Shown: piece by piece, positions 60,982 through 64,000 of the stretch
Position numbering within the stretch: position 1 is the stretch's first letter
Layout of the letters: every line of letters begins with the position of its first letter
Assembly (NCBI GenBank): GCA_905182985.1
Contig: CAJJDN010000151.1
Location: forward strand, 200,141 to 264,140
Reading direction: 5' to 3'
DNA length: 64,000 bases
DNA from: Paramecium sonneborni
Taxonomy: Eukaryota; Ciliophora; Oligohymenophorea; Peniculida; Parameciidae
Made by a program: the position numbers and the translations under genes
Notes under the pieces: generated by a model
Told to the model about the DNA's origin: nothing
Seen by the model: the letters and a program-made list of their open reading frames with translations, nothing else
Database searches by the model: none

Positions 60982-63522
60982 ATGAAATTAAATGACTTGA
61001 CAGAATCAAGGAAAATGTTGAAATAATATAAGGAAAAGGAAGTGAGACCACCTAGATCATACAGTGACTTTTCAAAATCTCCAAGATAGTTATAATTAGA
61101 TACAACATAATTGTATTCATGGGGTAAGAATAATGTTGAATGTAGGTTTGAATAGTTGTGGTTAATTATTGAAGAATAATAAAAATATAACTCCTCATTA
61201 TTAGGGAGTAACATTATGTTCAGCAGGTGAAAATCACACAATAATAGTGAATAATAAGAATGAAGTAATAGGATTTGGAGATAATTAATTCGGTTAATTG
61301 GGATATGAATCGAATAGCTAAATAAAATAGAATCCTATATTTAAAGATTAGAGAATAACAAGTGTAATTTGTGGTGCTGAACATACGTTTATGTTGACAG
61401 CAAAAGGAGAAGTTTATTGTTGGGGTTTGAATTTAAAAGGACAATTAGGTTTAGGTAGTTTTGATAACATAAGTTAACCTACACTTGTGTATGGATTATT
61501 ACCATTTGGTAATAGTAATGTAAAGGCAAGAGAGTAATAATAAGGACATAAGAGAATGAAAAGTGGAAATGAAGGTGATTAATCTACATCTCCAGGATTG
61601 AAGGAGAGATCTTCATCTATTGATAATATTATGGAATAGATCGTTATGATGAAAGAGAAGATTAAATAAAAGAATAATAATAATGATATTTAATGTTAGA
61701 TATTATTATAAAATGATGAAGCAGTTCAATAGATTGCATGTGGTGCATTACATACATTAATATTGACAAATAAGAATAGAATATTCTCTTGTGGTTTTGG
61801 TGAATCATATGCATTGGGACATTAAGAAAATTAGACAATTAATGAATTTAAATTAATTTAAAATTTATCTCATTTTAAAGTTGAAAAGATTAGTTGTGGT
61901 TTAGCTCATTCAGGTTGTTTAATAGAAGGTGGAAAACCTTATTTATGGGGTGTTTGTAAATCAAATAAGGATTATTATAAATAACCCACATAGATTAAAA
62001 TGTTGGATGAATTCAACAATTAATAATGTGTTTTAGATATGAAGATGGGTGAAATGTTTACAATCTATTTAACAAGTAAAGGTGAAGTTTATTCTATGGG
62101 AGATAATATATTAGGTTAATTAGGTAATGAATTAAGTAGTTCAGATCTTCCAATCAAGATTTTAGGATTGCCATTAATATCTTAGATATCTGCAGGTAGA
62201 AATCATTGTTTAGCTCTATCTGCAGATTATAAATAGATATACGGATGGGGTTCTAATATTTATGGATAATTGACTGGATAACCAAGTTTAAATAGTAAAG
62301 GAATAATATTACCTAAATTATTATTTACAGTTCCAGAGACTTAAAGAATTGTATGTGGTAATTTTCATTCTATTTTATTATCACCTTCTTATTTAGAGAT
62401 TATTTTAGATGAAAATGATAATCTAAATAAGGAATAAGATAAATTGAATGAAGAAGTTGAAAAATATAGAAATGAATAGGAAATTCTAAAATAATAGAAT
62501 GCATAATTATAATAAAAATATGATAGAATGAAAAATGAATTAATATCTAAAAAGAAAGTAAAAGATTAAAAAGTATAGACAACTGAATCCTATCTATAGA
62601 GATAAATAAAAAAATAATAATCTAAATTTGATATATCAGCTTTAGAGATTTCCCCAGAAAGACCTATAAAACATAGAATATTTTAATCTAGTTTAGATAT
62701 AGATTTTAATGATATAATGTTAGAGAAATAAATAAGTGAAGGAGGTTACGGAGTAATTTATAGAGCAAAATGGAGAGAAACAACAGTAGCTGTAAAAATG
62801 TTTAAGATAGATGGAATGAATGAAAATCATATAAGAGATTTTTTATCAGAATGTCATGCTATGGAAGCACTTAGACATCCAAATATTGTAATGTTTTTAG
62901 GTGCTTGTACTAAACCACCTAATTTAGCAATAGTATTAGAATATTGTTAAAGAGGATCATTATGGCAGGTGATATAGAATCATGATATTCATTTAACTTG
63001 GGAAGATCGTAGAAAAATGGCATTAGATGCTGCAAAAGGTGTTTTATATTTACATTCTTTTAATCCTCCAATTTTACATAGAGATTTAAAAAGTCTTAAT
63101 CTATTATTAGATGAAGCATTCAGAACTAAATTAGCTGATTTTGGATGGACTAGAACATTATCAAATTATATGACAAGTAAGATTGGAACATATTAATGGA
63201 TGGCACCTGAAGTAATAGCAGGATAAATTTATACTGAAAAAGCTGATGTATTTAGTTTTGGAATAATTTTATGGGAAATAGCAGCTAGAGAGCCTCCATA
63301 TAGAAGTAATATAGAATATATATTTATTATATAGATATCACAGGATTGTAGGTTTCATTAGATGTTTTAAATAATGATTTTAGACCAACAATTCCTAAAA
63401 AGACTCCAGAAGTGTTTGGTAGATTAACTAAAAGATGCTGGGATAGAGATCCAGAAAAGAGACCATCTTTTAAGGAGATTATAAAAGAATTAGAAATGAT
63501 GAAATTCCCTTAAGGAGTATGA
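60982..63522 (+). CDS. RCC1-repeat / TKL (Raf-like) protein kinase fusion
   Basis: 829 residues, two introns (61124-61145, 63306-63334). Residues about 40-480 are RCC1-type beta-propeller repeats (VICGAEHTFMLTAKGEVYCW, IACGALHTLILTNKNRIFSC, ISAGRNHCLALSADYKQIYG), interrupted by a Q/K-rich loop. A coiled coil lies near 490-560. From about 575 a complete kinase domain follows: glycine loop ISEGGYGVIYRAKW, lysine in VAVKMF, catalytic loop HRDLKSLNLLLD, DFG in LADFGWTR, WMAPEV, and ADVFSFGIILWEIAAREPPY. Kinase motifs place it with tyrosine-kinase-like (Raf/MLK-type) Ser/Thr kinases. The propeller probably binds a regulator or localises the kinase. Confidence 0.92.
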
Positions 63523-63612
63523 TAATTAATATTATATTATATAGATATATTTCTATAAATTAATCTAAATCTAAAGAACATCACTTTTAATTATATTTAT
63601 ATATTCAATTTA

Positions 63613-63986
63613 ATGGCAACAGGTTTAAATTCATATATAATTTAAAGGTGGTCAAATTCTAAGATATAATGGTGGTACATGTTATGCAATGTGTTAAGAT
63701 GTATTCTCATGGTACAATCCATCAATTTAAATTTGTTGGAAGGGATGTGATTATGCTACCGGAAGAGTTAATGATCCTGTATTGAGATAGGAAGCAGAAG
63801 ATATGTGCAAAAGATATACAGCAGAAGCTATGTGGACTAAAAAAGGAGAATTAGGTAGATATAATAAATATATTTTATTATTTAGACAACATCGAAGACT
63901 TAAGAATACATGCTGATATGTTCCCAGAAAATCCTAGGAATATTTATAGAGCATGTTTAGCAGGTGTTCGTAGATAAAAATATTGA
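63613..63986 (+). CDS. Small cysteine-containing protein, unrecognised
   Basis: 105 residues with two introns (63623-63647, 63855-63885). The sequence is well mixed and rich in W, C and Y: GGTCYAMCQDVFSWYNPS, ICWKGCDYATGRVNDPV, MCKRYTAEAMWTKKGELD, and a C-terminal helix ENPRNIYRACLAGVRRQKY. It looks like a compact, conserved protein of seven or so cysteines without a signal peptide; a cytosolic or mitochondrial place is possible. It starts 90 bp after the kinase gene on the same strand and is complete within the window. Confidence 0.72.
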
Positions 63987-64000
63987 AATATTAAAATATA

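Noticed and set aside
1..64000. CRISPR arrays, insertion sequences, bacterial ribosome-binding sites and telomere repeats
   Set aside because: None were seen; the sequence is eukaryotic nuclear DNA and neither edge shows C4A2/C3A3 telomere repeats.

Overview
The window is somatic (macronuclear) nuclear DNA of a ciliate, almost certainly Paramecium. Every convincing gene reads TAA and TAG as glutamine and ends only at TGA (genetic code 6). Coding regions are broken by tiny introns of about 21 to 35 nt that start GT(A) and end (T)AG. Genes lie on both strands with gaps of often less than 250 bp, and the sequence is very AT rich. Standard-code ORFs are therefore mostly fragments. The gene models here were spliced by hand from the sequence; no database search was possible.

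Layout. 1-7.3 kb: a secreted cysteine-rich protein (-), a plasma-membrane-type Ca2+ ATPase (+) and a multi-pass RING protein (+). 7.3-23.6 kb: a signalling block, with a soluble-type adenylyl cyclase (two cyclase domains, P-loop NTPase region, C-terminal PH domain; -) facing a head-to-tail array of four hybrid histidine kinases (+). The fourth kinase has lost its phospho-acceptor histidine and its ATP-binding boxes but keeps its receiver domain. Its stop codon overlaps the start codon of a TM9SF (nonaspanin) gene. 25.3-35.4 kb: a probable small membrane protein, then cytoskeletal genes: two sperm-tail PG-rich repeat proteins, three coiled-coil proteins, a YANK/STK32-like AGC kinase and a small basic protein. 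An exact 1177-bp direct repeat on either side of a single N at 31663 looks like an unmerged contig overlap.

35.4-47.9 kb: an unresolved plus-strand gene, a protein with two double-stranded-RNA-binding domains and a degenerate nucleotidyltransferase-like domain, a 1095-residue coiled-coil protein with dynein-light-chain-type TQT motifs, and a 2075-residue cysteine-rich multi-pass membrane protein with a long Q/S-rich tail. 48.1-64 kb: a decayed leucine-rich-repeat gene, an unrecognised gene, an ecto-apyrase, a short-chain dehydrogenase, ribosomal protein eL37, a rhomboid protease, an extremely glutamine-rich coiled-coil protein, a DHHC palmitoyltransferase whose start overlaps the stop of the gene upstream, an RCC1-repeat/TKL-kinase fusion, and a small conserved-looking cysteine-containing protein.

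How the genes may work together is inference. The cyclase plus hybrid-kinase block could be a local cAMP/phosphorelay module; the Ca2+ pump and the ciliary-type structural genes fit ciliate signalling and motility. Points most worth following up: the kinase array with its degenerate member, the cyclase-PH architecture, the dsRBD plus nucleotidyltransferase-like protein, the stop/start overlaps, the stop-free introns whose length is a multiple of three, and the assembly duplication.
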